This document shows positions 15,628 through 24,441 of a stretch of 64,000 nucleotides of DNA, piece after piece. The position numbers were made by a program, and so were the translations under genes. Every line of letters begins with the position of its first letter. Position 1 is the stretch's first letter. The notes under the pieces are model-generated. The model was not told the origin of the DNA. It did not search any database and was given only the letters and a program-made list of their open reading frames with translations. The stretch is from Muribaculum sp. (lineage in GTDB: Bacteria > Bacillota > Clostridia > Lachnospirales > Lachnospiraceae), in the NCBI GenBank assembly GCA_023663505.1, contig JAMPHH010000002.1:62001-126000 (forward strand), given 5' to 3'.

Positions 15628-16503
15628 ATGACATCAGACAATGAAGTGAATGCAAAAATAACAGATGGTATTTTAAAAGAAAAATACAACATCCTCCTGC
15701 GGATTCTCAGCGGTTATGGGCATGTGGCAATCGCTTTTTCGGGAGGGGTGGATTCCACGCTGCTGTTGCAGGCGGCAAGGGACGCCTTGGGTGATCGGGC
15801 GGTTGCTGTTACGGTTGTGTCTCATTCCTTTCCCGAGCGGGAGTATCAGGAGACTGTGGATTTTTGCAGGGAGCGGGGTATCAGGCAGCTTGTGTGCAGG
15901 GTGAACGAGCTGGAAATAGAGGGATTTGCGCAGAATCCGCCCGAACGCTGTTATCTTTGCAAGAGGAATTTTTTCCAGAAGATTCAGGAGCTGGCAAGGG
16001 AGCAGGGAATCGGGGTCGTGGCGGAGGGCTCTAATCTGGACGATATGGGAGATTATCGTCCGGGGATGCGGGCGATTGCCGAGCTTGGTATTGTCAGCCC
16101 CTTGCGGGAAGCGGGGTTGGATAAAGCGCAGATTCGCGCATTGGCTAGGGATTTGGGGCTTTCGGCTTGGGATAAGCCTGCCTATGCTTGCCTTGCCACA
16201 AGGATTCCCTATGGTGAGGAGATCACGGCGGAGAAGCTGTCCATGGTGGAGCAGGCGGAGGAGCTTCTGGGCAGTGCGGGATTTCGGCAGAGACGGGTGC
16301 GGATTCACGGGCGGAGCGCGAGGATTGAGCTTTTGACGGAGGATTTTGCCCGAATCACGGAGAATGACTTGAGGGAGCGGATTGTGGCAAGGTTCGAGGA
16401 GCTTGGCTTTGACTATGTGGCATTGGACTTGAAGGGATATCGGACGGGGAGCATGAACACGGGATTAAATCGAGATTTAATCCAAATAAAGGAGGGCATT
16501 TGA
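15628..16503 (+). CDS. larE: Sulfur transferase LarE
   Basis: LarE is the ATP-dependent PP-loop enzyme that turns the two carboxylates of the pincer precursor into thiocarboxylates. The protein (291 aa) has the SGGVDS PP-loop at residues 38-43, a PERCYLCK motif with C108 and C111, and PAYACLATRIPYG with C188 at the place of the sacrificial cysteine of the Lactobacillus enzyme. Three grouped cysteines would also fit the cluster-bearing LarE type, which uses a 4Fe-4S cluster to carry sulfur catalytically; that assignment is tentative. ATG at 15628 is preferred over the TTG six bases earlier, but neither has a good ribosome binding site. The stop codon abuts the ATG of the next gene. Confidence 0.9.
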   Translation: MTSDNEVNAKITDGILKEKYNILLRILSGYGHVAIAFSGGVDSTLLLQAARDALGDRAVAVTVVSHSFPEREYQETVDFCRERGIRQLVCRVNELEIEGFAQNPPERCYLCKRNFFQKIQELAREQGIGVVAEGSNLDDMGDYRPGMRAIAELGIVSPLREAGLDKAQIRALARDLGLSAWDKPAYACLATRIPYGEEITAEKLSMVEQAEELLGSAGFRQRRVRIHGRSARIELLTEDFARITENDLRERIVARFEELGFDYVALDLKGYRTGSMNTGLNRDLIQIKEGI

Positions 16504-17637
16504 ATGATTTACAGAGATTTTCAGGGAATCAAATTATCGGGGCTTGGGCTTGGCATGATGCGCCTTCCCGTGGTGAACGGAGACGACGCAGTGGTGGACG
16601 AGGCTGCCGCGGGGGAAATGATCGATTACGCCTACCGGAACGGGGTGAATTATTTTGACACCGCATGGGGGTATCACAATGGCAATTCAGAGCTGACAGT
16701 GGGCAGATTTTTGTCAAAATATCCCAGAGAGAGCTTTTATCTTGCCACGAAGTTTCCGGGGTATGACAATTCCAACATGGGCAAGGTGGAGGAGATTTTT
16801 GAGGAGCAGCTTAAGAAGTGCCAAACGCCGTATTTTGATTTTTACCTGTTCCATAATGTATATGAGGGAAATGTGGACGATTATCTGAACCCGAAATTCG
16901 GTATCATGGATTATCTGCTGAGGCAGAAGGAAAACGGGAGGATCAAGCATCTGGGATTCTCCGCGCACGGCTCTGTGGAGGTGATACAGCGTTTTCTGGA
17001 CGCGTATGGCGAGCATATGGAGTTCTGCCAGCTTCAGGTCAACTATATGGATTGGCATTTTCAGGGGGCGAAGGAGAAGGTGGAGCTGATTCAGAAGGCG
17101 GGGCTTCCCATCTGGATAATGGAGCCTCTGCGCGGCGGGAAGCTTGCGGGCGCGCCGGAGGAGATGGCGGCAAGACTTCGCAAGATGAGACCGGACGAGA
17201 AGCTTCCCGCATGGGCGTTTCGCTTCCTACAGGCGATTCCCGGAGTGACCATGGTGCTCTCCGGTATGTCGAGCATGGAGCAGTTAAAGGAAAATATTGA
17301 GACATGGCAGACGGATAAGCCTTTGAGCGAGACGGAATCCAAGGAGCTTGTGCGTATGATCGACGAGGAGGTTCGCAAGGGCGGTCTTCCCTGCACCGCA
17401 TGTCATTATTGTACCAGTCATTGCCCTCAGGGTCTGCAGATTCCTGAGCTGATCGCGCTGTATAACGAGCACAAGATCACGGGCGGGGGCTTTATCGCAC
17501 CCATGGCTGTGGCGAGTATGGCGGAGGAGAAAAGACCCTCGAAATGTGTCGGCTGCCGCAGTTGCGAGCAGGTATGTCCACAGCAGATCAAAATATCCGA
17601 GGCGATGCGCGATTTTTCAGGAATGCTCGGTATGTAA
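16504..17637 (+). CDS. Aldo/keto reductase with C-terminal 2x[4Fe-4S] domain
   Basis: This 377-aa protein has an AKR TIM barrel (LGLGMMRLPVV at the start, then YAYRNGVNYFDTAWGYHNG with the catalytic Asp/Tyr region, then LGFSAHG). After it come two ferredoxin-like cysteine groups: CTACHYCTSHCPQG (about 297-310) and CVGCRSCEQVCPQ (about 348-360). Such ferredoxin-fused AKRs are common in anaerobes and probably exchange electrons between a carbonyl/alcohol pair and ferredoxin; the substrate is unknown. Its ATG follows the larE stop with no gap and its ribosome binding site (AAAGGAGGG) lies inside larE, so the two genes are translationally linked. Confidence 0.85.
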   Translation: MIYRDFQGIKLSGLGLGMMRLPVVNGDDAVVDEAAAGEMIDYAYRNGVNYFDTAWGYHNGNSELTVGRFLSKYPRESFYLATKFPGYDNSNMGKVEEIFEEQLKKCQTPYFDFYLFHNVYEGNVDDYLNPKFGIMDYLLRQKENGRIKHLGFSAHGSVEVIQRFLDAYGEHMEFCQLQVNYMDWHFQGAKEKVELIQKAGLPIWIMEPLRGGKLAGAPEEMAARLRKMRPDEKLPAWAFRFLQAIPGVTMVLSGMSSMEQLKENIETWQTDKPLSETESKELVRMIDEEVRKGGLPCTACHYCTSHCPQGLQIPELIALYNEHKITGGGFIAPMAVASMAEEKRPSKCVGCRSCEQVCPQQIKISEAMRDFSGMLGM

Positions 17638-17676
17638 GAGGGCGGCGGAATATGATTGTTAAATAAATAACTATCC

Positions 17677-17706
17677 TTGTTTTGCGTGGGGGGGGTATGT
17701 TATAAT
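17677..17706 (+). promoter_or_regulatory. Promoter with G8 tract in the spacer
   Basis: TTGTTT (17677-17682), 18-base spacer, TATAAT (17701-17706). The spacer contains eight consecutive G (17688-17695), so slippage would move the spacing between 17 and 19 bases. Confidence 0.6.
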
Positions 17707-17752
17707 AAATACATTCTAGTTTCGCAATTTTCAATAGTGGGGAGAACGCAAG

Positions 17753-19465
17753 ATGAAAAAGACAAGAAGCATTAAATGGACACTGGTGGGAATGGGAGTG
17801 ATTCCCGCTGTTTTAACGGCTTTGATCATGGGCGTTACGGCAGTCAACTTTATCACCGAGGGTATGGAGATGGAAGCGCTGACAGGGCTCCGATATACCT
17901 GTGTGGCGGTGGACGCGGGTTATAACGCCTTGAGTGAGGGAGATTATTATCTGGCTGAGGACGGTTCTCTGATGAAGGGGAATATGAACATTAGTGCAGA
18001 TGAGACCATCATAGACAGTTGGACAGACAACGAGAACGTTGATGTCACGTTGTTCTATGGAGATACGAGAATGGCAACCTCCCTGAGAAATGTCACTACG
18101 GGGGAGAGGATCATCGGAACCAAGGCAAGTGATGCCGTAATTAAGGAAGTGCTGACAAACGGGAATGAATATGAGGCAACGGACGTGATCATCAACGATC
18201 AGCCATATTATGCTTTCTACATGCCTTTGCAGAATTCCGACGGCAATATCGTGGGAATGATTTTTGCGGGAGAGCCCAGTGAGGAGGTCGATCACTTTAT
18301 CAGTATCCGCGTGGCTATCGTGGGTGTGGGTTCAATCATCTTGGCTGTGATCTTCGCGGTGGTTTGTTTCCTGTTGGCTATGCAGATCGCGGGGGCTGTC
18401 ACCGAGGCGAATAATGTTATGGTGGAGCTGTCGAAGGGTAATCTGACCTACAAGGTGAAGGATTCCGTGTTAAAGCGCAAGGACGAGTTTGGCACTATGG
18501 GACAATCCCTTGAGACCACGATTGAGAAGTTGAAGGAAATTATCGGTAACATTCAGGCGTCCGCCAAGAGCGTGTTGGATTCCGGAGACAATCTGGAGCA
18601 GCTTGCCACACAGACCAGTCAGAATGCGGACGATATCAGCTCCGCTGTGGACGATGTATCTAAGGGCGCTGTATCTCAGGCGGAGGACATTGAGACCGCT
18701 ACCGGCAATGTGGCGGATATGGGTGAACAGATAGAGCAGATTGTTGCGAATATCGCGGGCTTGAACGATATCTCCGCTTCCATGAAGCAGGCAGGAGACG
18801 CTTCCGCGGACAACATGAGAGAACTGAGCAAGTCCAATGACCTGACAGCCGAGGCGATTCGTATGGTGTCAGAGAATGTGGAGGCTACGGACGCATCTGT
18901 GCGCCGTATCGGTGAGGCGGTTGAGATGATCTCAAGTATCGCGACGCAGACCAACCTCTTGTCCCTGAACGCTTCCATTGAGGCTGCGAGAGCGGGTGAG
19001 GCGGGCAGAGGCTTCGCGGTGGTTGCTTCTGAGATTTCCAAGCTGGCGGACGAGTCCAACAATTCCGCAAAGCAGATTTCGGATATTATCCAGACGCTTT
19101 CCGACAATTCCCGCACCTCTATGGAGATGATGGAGAATGCGAAGACAAGGCTGATAGAGCAGCAGAATACGCTGTCTGAGACCATGAAGAACTTTGACAA
19201 GGTGAGTGACGGAATCATCACCTCCAGAGAGGATACCGACAAGATCAACGGACAAGCCAAGCAGTGTGACGCCGCGAGAGGCAAGGTTGTGGATATCATT
19301 CAGAATCTGTCCGCTATCTCGGAGGAGAATGCCGCTTCCACAGAGGAGACCAATGCTTCCATGGAGGAGCTGACCGCCACGATCAACCTGATGGCACAAG
19401 ACGCTGTCAAGCTGAAGCAGTTGGCTGAGGAATTGGAGAATGCGACAAGATTCTTCAATCTGTAA
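17753..19465 (+). CDS. Methyl-accepting chemotaxis protein (single-Cache type)
   Basis: A 570-aa receptor. Transmembrane helix 1 is at about 8-30, then an extracytoplasmic sensing region of about 155 residues that resembles a single Cache domain (NQDPYYAFYMPL-like strand, GNIVGMIFAGEP). Transmembrane helix 2 is at about 187-213, HAMP at about 214-270, and a long cytoplasmic coiled coil. The signalling tip IATQTNLLSLNASIEAARAG and EAGRGFAVVASEISKLAD (about 396-435) contacts CheA and CheW. The ATG is preceded by GTGGGGAGAACG. It is transcribed alone from the G8-spacer promoter. The ligand is unknown. Confidence 0.9.
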   Translation: MKKTRSIKWTLVGMGVIPAVLTALIMGVTAVNFITEGMEMEALTGLRYTCVAVDAGYNALSEGDYYLAEDGSLMKGNMNISADETIIDSWTDNENVDVTLFYGDTRMATSLRNVTTGERIIGTKASDAVIKEVLTNGNEYEATDVIINDQPYYAFYMPLQNSDGNIVGMIFAGEPSEEVDHFISIRVAIVGVGSIILAVIFAVVCFLLAMQIAGAVTEANNVMVELSKGNLTYKVKDSVLKRKDEFGTMGQSLETTIEKLKEIIGNIQASAKSVLDSGDNLEQLATQTSQNADDISSAVDDVSKGAVSQAEDIETATGNVADMGEQIEQIVANIAGLNDISASMKQAGDASADNMRELSKSNDLTAEAIRMVSENVEATDASVRRIGEAVEMISSIATQTNLLSLNASIEAARAGEAGRGFAVVASEISKLADESNNSAKQISDIIQTLSDNSRTSMEMMENAKTRLIEQQNTLSETMKNFDKVSDGIITSREDTDKINGQAKQCDAARGKVVDIIQNLSAISEENAASTEETNASMEELTATINLMAQDAVKLKQLAEELENATRFFNL

Positions 19466-19522
19466 TACATTACAGGAAACGACATAAGTCGTTTACGGAT
19501 AAGGGTAATATGTAAATATAAG

Positions 19523-19558
19523 AGAGCGTTTGAGGGACGAATTCAGACGCTCTTTTTA
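19523..19558 (+). terminator. Terminator after the first chemotaxis receptor
   Basis: AGAGCGT (19523-19529) with inner TGA pairs with TCA and ACGCTCT (19547-19553), followed by TTTTTAT. Confidence 0.9.
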
Positions 19559-19607
19559 TGCACACGCTGATGCAGGGGTAATAGTAGGGCTGCAAATGGA
19601 GATTTTT

Positions 19608-20759
19608 ATGAAAATGACGCGGAAGGCGAACGGAAGAATGAATAATCTGGAGGAGCTGCGCTGTCTTGCCATGATGATGGTGGTTGCGCTGCATTTTCTG
19701 GGAAAGGGAGAGCTCTTGGGAGATGTGACCGCGGAGTACATGGGGACTGTGGGAATCGCGGCGTGGGTCTTGGAGGCGTTCTGTATCGTCGCCGTGAATG
19801 TCTATATGCTGATCAGCGGGTATTTTCTCTCGGAGTCCTCCTTCAAGTTAAGCCGTCTGCTCAAGCTGTATCTACAGATCTGGACGTATTCCGTGGGGGC
19901 GGGAGTGTTCGCCGTATTACTGGGGATCGTGCCTGCTGACGAGGTGAACACGCACTATTTCCTGAGCCTCCTGTTCCCTGTATCCATGGGACATTATTGG
20001 TTTATGACGGCATATATTTTCCTCTATCTGTTATTGCCCATTGTGGGAATGGCTGTAAGGTCAATGACAAAGGGGCAGTTAAAGCTTGTTTTAACAATGC
20101 TGCTGTTGGCGTTCTGTGTATTGAAGTCCGTGATGCCTTTTCGCATGGAGGAGGACGGGCAGGGCTATGACGTGCTTTGGTATCTGTGTGTGTTCTTGGT
20201 GGCGGCATATATCAGGAGATTTGGGATTGTTTTTTTACGGAAGAAATGGCATTGTGTCTGCCTGTATCTAGGCGGAGTCGGACTGGTGCTGGCGGAGCTT
20301 TGGGTACTGCGGGCGGTTTACATGCATAGCGGGAGTCTGGGGCTGATTCTGAAAATCAGCACGGAATACAATCATTTGTCCGTGCTTCTGGCTTCGGTGG
20401 GGCTGTTCGGGTGGTTTCTCCACGGGAAAGGCGAGGGGAGGCTCGGACGGGCTGCGGCGTGGGCGGCACCTTATGTATTGGGGGTGTATCTGCTCCATGA
20501 AAATATGGGTATGCGCTATGGGTGGCAAGGGTTGTTTGGCGCGGGGGGCATCGGGAATGTGCCGCAATTACTGTTGGGAACTTTGGCGGCGGTGCTATGT
20601 GTATTTGCAACAGGTGTTATTATTGAACTGGCGCGCAGTCTGTTGGTGAGAGGAATCGGTGTATTATTAGCGCATTGCAAGCCGTGGCGGAAGCTCTTGG
20701 AGGGCTTGGAGCGGGCAGATGAGTTGTTTGCAGGGAGGAAGGAGTCGGCAAGCTTATGA
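19608..20759 (+). CDS. Acyltransferase family 3 membrane protein
   Basis: A 383-aa polytopic membrane protein. The first helix carries the family signature NNLEELRCLAMMMVVALHFLG (a conserved R and H in the first segment), followed by about ten hydrophobic helices. Family 3 acyltransferases (OafA/WecH type) add acetyl or succinyl groups to cell-surface sugars. ATG at 19608 has GGAG six bases upstream; a longer in-frame start at 19530 lies inside the terminator. It overlaps the next gene by the sequence ATGA, so the two are co-translated and probably serve the same surface glycan. Confidence 0.8.
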   Translation: MKMTRKANGRMNNLEELRCLAMMMVVALHFLGKGELLGDVTAEYMGTVGIAAWVLEAFCIVAVNVYMLISGYFLSESSFKLSRLLKLYLQIWTYSVGAGVFAVLLGIVPADEVNTHYFLSLLFPVSMGHYWFMTAYIFLYLLLPIVGMAVRSMTKGQLKLVLTMLLLAFCVLKSVMPFRMEEDGQGYDVLWYLCVFLVAAYIRRFGIVFLRKKWHCVCLYLGGVGLVLAELWVLRAVYMHSGSLGLILKISTEYNHLSVLLASVGLFGWFLHGKGEGRLGRAAAWAAPYVLGVYLLHENMGMRYGWQGLFGAGGIGNVPQLLLGTLAAVLCVFATGVIIELARSLLVRGIGVLLAHCKPWRKLLEGLERADELFAGRKESASL

Positions 20760-23128
20760 ACAGGAAGCCTTTGGAAAGGGTGTGGTGGGAGCCGCTTTTG
20801 GTAGTGTTCCTTTTTTGGTATCCGCTGCGGCATATCAATTGGGGACTGGATTTCTGGGACACGGGGTACAATTATGCCAATTTCAGTTATATGGGGTTGG
20901 AGCATATGGATTCCATGTGGCTTTTTTCCACTTATCTGGCAAATGCCGCGGGGCGTCTGATGACTATGTTGCCGGGAGCGGACGGGCTCGCGGGTATGAA
21001 TCTCTATACGGGGTGCGTGGTCAGTCTGCTGGCGATTGCGGGGTATCTTTTCTGTACGAGGAAGCTTGGAATATCGAGGGGGATCGCCTTTGTGGGGGAG
21101 CTTGCGGCGGTCAGCCTGTGTTGGTGCCCGACGGCGCTGCTCTATAATTATTTGACGTATGTTCTGTTTCTTGGCTGTGTGATTTTGTTATATCTGGGTT
21201 TAACCGAGGATAAGAGGTGGTTTTTCTTCGCGGCGGGCGTTTGTCTGGGCTGTAATGTGTTGGTTCGCTTTTCCAACCTGCCGGAGGCGGCTATGATCGT
21301 GGCGGTGTGGGCGTGGGACGTGATTGGCGCGAGGGAGGCGTCAGGTGATGCGTCTGTGGCGGGGACGACAGAGGGCTTGCGTGGCACAAAGTCTCGGGTG
21401 AATGGATTGCAGGGGAAAAATGTGCAGACAGAGCGGAGACATGATGGACAGGTTCAAGTGAATGACTTGCAGGATAAAAAGGCGCAGGCAGAGCGGAAAC
21501 ATGATGAAAAGGTTCAAGTGAATGACTTGCAGGGGAACAACGGGAATGGGAAAAGCGTTTTGTCGCGGGTTGTCGGGAGAATGACGCGGCATACCTTGTG
21601 GTGTCTTGGGGGATATCTGGCGGCTTTGGCGGTGCTGTTTGGCTATATTCATATTCGATATGGCATCGATGCTTATATCGAGGGGATTGGACGGCTCTTT
21701 GCCATGACGGACAATGCCACGGATTATAAGGCTTCCTCCATGCTGATGGGACTGGTTGGAGCATACGTGGAGAATCTGTACTGGGCGGTGCGGATTGGCG
21801 CGATCGTGCTTGCGTGTATGATAGGAATGGCGGTCTATGAAAGGGTAAAGAACCGGGCAGAAGCAGGCTTGCGGGGAGCGCAGTCAAGAGCTCGTAGTGA
21901 AGCGAAGTCGGGAAGGCGTCGTATGGTGTGGTTTGTGTGCTGTGGTGTGGCTGCGGTGGTATTGGCGTGGCTTTATCTGCGGGGGCTGCACCCTCTCGCA
22001 GGATATCGGATATATTCGTTATTGCGAATAGGTATACTTTTTGTGATGCTGCTGTTGGCGTTTGTGATGGCGGGATTGTTGGGGGAGAGGAGGATTTTTC
22101 GACTTTCCTTGGGACAGGCTCTCTGCTGTGTCGTGGCGGCGTTGATGCTTGTGTGGCTCTACGCGCGGGGCTTTTGTTCATTTGAGTTCTATGCCTACGG
22201 CTCGATTCTCAGACCGGGGATACTCTTTTTGATGCTGACAATGTTGATTGGCGCGGTTCGGATTTTGCACCCTGCAAGCTCTAAGGAGGAAAAATTGATC
22301 AGCGGCATGGTGATATTGGTGGTGCTGCTCACCTCTATCGGGAGCAACAACGGCGTATATCCCAGTCTGAACAACCTGTTCGTGGCGGCGCCTTATACAC
22401 TGTGGCAATGTTGGCGGTTTGCGAGGTATGTGAAGGATGGGCGGGCAGGGTATCCGCGCATTGTGGCGGTATCGGGACGGTCAGGCAGGCTTGGCTTAAT
22501 TCTGTATGCTTTCCCGACCAAGGCTGTGGTGACGGTATTTCTTGCGATGTTTCTATTTCAAAGCATGGTGTTCGGCTATTGCTTTCTGTTTGCTGAGGCA
22601 ACAGGAGCTAGAGATATAACGAGTGTTATTGAAAATAACGAGGTATTGCTTGGCGTGAAAATGAGTCCGGAGAGAGCGAAGTGGATGAGCGAGATCAGCG
22701 AATATGTGGACGAGAATCACTTGCAGGGCAGGGAGGTAATCCTTTTTGGACAGATTCCCGCAATGTCCTATTATCTGCAGATGCCCTCCGCCTTTAATCC
22801 GTGGAGCGATCTGCGCTCTTATAGCTATGAGACGATGGCGTCTGATTTGGACAAGGTAACTTTAAATTCCGAGTTGGATATCGGTGAGGAATGTCCTGTG
22901 ATCCTTATGGATAGGGAGTATGCGGGACAGTATGAGACATATCTACAAGGAGGGGAGGAACTGCTTCGAGAACAGGGGGTAGGGGAGAAACGTATTGAGT
23001 GGATTGTGGGCACTATGGATAAGTACCTGCTGATACGGGGATTTGCGGAGGAGTATAATTACGATTTAACCTTTGAAAATGAGAAGTTCGTGCTGCTTAG
23101 GGCGGAGGGAGAAATGGCAATTCGATAA
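20756..23128 (+). CDS. Large polytopic membrane protein, GT-C glycosyltransferase-like
   Basis: A 790-aa protein with about a dozen predicted transmembrane helices and a soluble C-terminal part (about 630-790). The first extracytoplasmic loop has INWGLDFWDTGYNYANF, whose acidic residues fit the metal or lipid-phosphate site of GT-C enzymes. The C-terminal part has ILFGQIPAMSYYLQM, as in GT-C-like membrane proteins. Residues about 195-262 are a low-complexity cytoplasmic insert with three 20-residue repeats. Function is inferred from topology and from its overlap with the upstream acyltransferase gene; the donor and acceptor are unknown. Confidence 0.6.
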   Translation: MNRKPLERVWWEPLLVVFLFWYPLRHINWGLDFWDTGYNYANFSYMGLEHMDSMWLFSTYLANAAGRLMTMLPGADGLAGMNLYTGCVVSLLAIAGYLFCTRKLGISRGIAFVGELAAVSLCWCPTALLYNYLTYVLFLGCVILLYLGLTEDKRWFFFAAGVCLGCNVLVRFSNLPEAAMIVAVWAWDVIGAREASGDASVAGTTEGLRGTKSRVNGLQGKNVQTERRHDGQVQVNDLQDKKAQAERKHDEKVQVNDLQGNNGNGKSVLSRVVGRMTRHTLWCLGGYLAALAVLFGYIHIRYGIDAYIEGIGRLFAMTDNATDYKASSMLMGLVGAYVENLYWAVRIGAIVLACMIGMAVYERVKNRAEAGLRGAQSRARSEAKSGRRRMVWFVCCGVAAVVLAWLYLRGLHPLAGYRIYSLLRIGILFVMLLLAFVMAGLLGERRIFRLSLGQALCCVVAALMLVWLYARGFCSFEFYAYGSILRPGILFLMLTMLIGAVRILHPASSKEEKLISGMVILVVLLTSIGSNNGVYPSLNNLFVAAPYTLWQCWRFARYVKDGRAGYPRIVAVSGRSGRLGLILYAFPTKAVVTVFLAMFLFQSMVFGYCFLFAEATGARDITSVIENNEVLLGVKMSPERAKWMSEISEYVDENHLQGREVILFGQIPAMSYYLQMPSAFNPWSDLRSYSYETMASDLDKVTLNSELDIGEECPVILMDREYAGQYETYLQGGEELLREQGVGEKRIEWIVGTMDKYLLIRGFAEEYNYDLTFENEKFVLLRAEGEMAIR
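21399..21545 (+). repeat. 60-nt tandem repeat in the membrane protein gene
   Basis: About two and a half imperfect units encode QVNDLQ-KKAQAERKHDEKV-type segments in a hydrophilic loop. Confidence 0.75.
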
Positions 23129-23164
23129 AGGGGTCCGCAGCTTACAACAGCTGCAGACCCTTTT
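23129..23164. terminator. Bidirectional terminator between converging genes
   Basis: GGGTCCGCAGCT and AGCTGCAGACCC pair around a short loop, with TTTT on one side and AAA on the other. It overlaps the last codons of asnA. Confidence 0.85.
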
Positions 23165-24152
23165 GTTCAGCTTCCGCCATGACCGCGTCGGGCCACAGGG
23201 AGCATTGCACTTCTCCGATATGGGCTTTTCTCAAGAAGAACATACATATGCGGGACTGTCCGATACCTCCCCCGATGGTATAAGGCAATTCTTCGTTGAT
23301 GATCGCCTGATGGAAGGGGAGCTTGGCACGTTCCGTGCAGCCCGCCTTTTCCAATTGATCAAGCAGAGACTTTTTATCCACGCGGATTCCCATGCTTGAT
23401 AGCTCCAAGGCAATGTCCAGAACGGGATAATAGACGATGATATCTGCATTTAACTCCCAGTCGTCATAGTCCGGCGCCCGCCCGTCATGGGGCGCGCCGT
23501 TCTCCAGCTTGTCGCCGATCTGCATGACGCAGACAGCGCCCTTTGCCTTCGCTATGTAATATTCCCGCTCCTTGGGAGTGTAATCGGGGAACATCTCCTC
23601 CAACTCCTTGGTGGTGATAAAGAAAATCTCGGCGGGAAGAATCTCGTCAATATAGTCAAAATGAATCGCCATGTATTTCTCGGTCTTGCGCAGCACCTTG
23701 TATACATTGCGGACAACCTCCCTCAAGGTGTCCAGATTGCGCTCCTCCTTGGTGATAATCTTCTCCCAGTCCCATTGGTCAACATAGATGGAATGAATGT
23801 TGTCGGTCACCTCGTCGCGGCGGATGGCGCTCATATCCGTGTAAAGCCCCTCCCCCACGGAAAATCCGTATTTCTTCAGGGCATAACGCTTCCACTTGGC
23901 AAGAGATTGCACGATCTCGCCCTCCGCTCCCTCCTGCTCACCGATATCAAATGTGACAGGGCGTTCCACACCGTTTAAATTGTCATTTAATCCTGACGCC
24001 GGCTCCACGAAAAGAGGTGCGGACACGCGCAGAAGATGCAGACGCTCCGCCAACAGGGATTGAAAAAAATCTTTTACTGTTTTGATGGCAATCTGTGTCT
24101 CATACAGATTGAGCTCGGACTTATAGTCCTTGGGAATTATGATTTTTGACAT
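23142..24152 (-). CDS. asnA: Aspartate-ammonia ligase (AsnA)
   Basis: AsnA makes asparagine from aspartate, ammonia and ATP in the cytoplasm; it is a class II tRNA-synthetase-like enzyme. The 336-aa product matches family length and has the N-terminal IPKDYKSELNLYETQIAIK, the RVSAPLFVEPASGLNDNLNG motif, VQSLAKWKRYALKKY, IHSIYVDQWDWEK and the C-terminal TIGGGIGQSRICMFFL of the ATP site. It is a single-gene transcript converging on the membrane protein gene. No T-box is seen upstream. Confidence 0.95.
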   Translation of the reverse strand: MSKIIIPKDYKSELNLYETQIAIKTVKDFFQSLLAERLHLLRVSAPLFVEPASGLNDNLNGVERPVTFDIGEQEGAEGEIVQSLAKWKRYALKKYGFSVGEGLYTDMSAIRRDEVTDNIHSIYVDQWDWEKIITKEERNLDTLREVVRNVYKVLRKTEKYMAIHFDYIDEILPAEIFFITTKELEEMFPDYTPKEREYYIAKAKGAVCVMQIGDKLENGAPHDGRAPDYDDWELNADIIVYYPVLDIALELSSMGIRVDKKSLLDQLEKAGCTERAKLPFHQAIINEELPYTIGGGIGQSRICMFFLRKAHIGEVQCSLWPDAVMAEAEQKGLQLL

Positions 24153-24190
24153 AAAATATCCTGCTTTCCTGAATTGATATTCATGTTATT

Positions 24191-24219
24191 ATTTAACCGC
24201 TTTTCGGGGGAATTTGCAA
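24191..24219 (-). promoter_or_regulatory. Promoter of asnA
   Basis: On the minus strand: TTGCAA (24219-24214), 17-base spacer, TTAAAT (24196-24191). Confidence 0.5.
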
Positions 24220-24255
24220 TAGTTTTTTTCAAAAAGAAAAACAGTTATTTTGGGC

Positions 24256-24303
24256 TTGCACAACCAGAACATATGTGCTATTATGATGATAGAACAAATG
24301 TTC
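24256..24303 (+). promoter_or_regulatory. SOS-type promoter with LexA boxes
   Basis: TTGCAC (24256-24261), 17-base spacer, TATTAT (24279-24284). A Gram-positive LexA/DinR box GAACAAATGTTC (24292-24303; consensus GAAC-N4-GTTC) covers the start of transcription, and a weaker one, GAACATATGTGC (24267-24278), fills the spacer. LexA bound here would block the promoter. Confidence 0.7.
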
Positions 24304-24441
24304 GCAAAAGACGCATTCATTGTTCCTCCTGTGGAAAATGAGTGTAAAGCCTGTAAAATTGGATTGGCGAATGGAGCAGGCGGATGGAGTGACTGGAATG
24401 GCAGGAGTGATTGGCGTGGTTGGAATGAATGGGGTTGCAGT

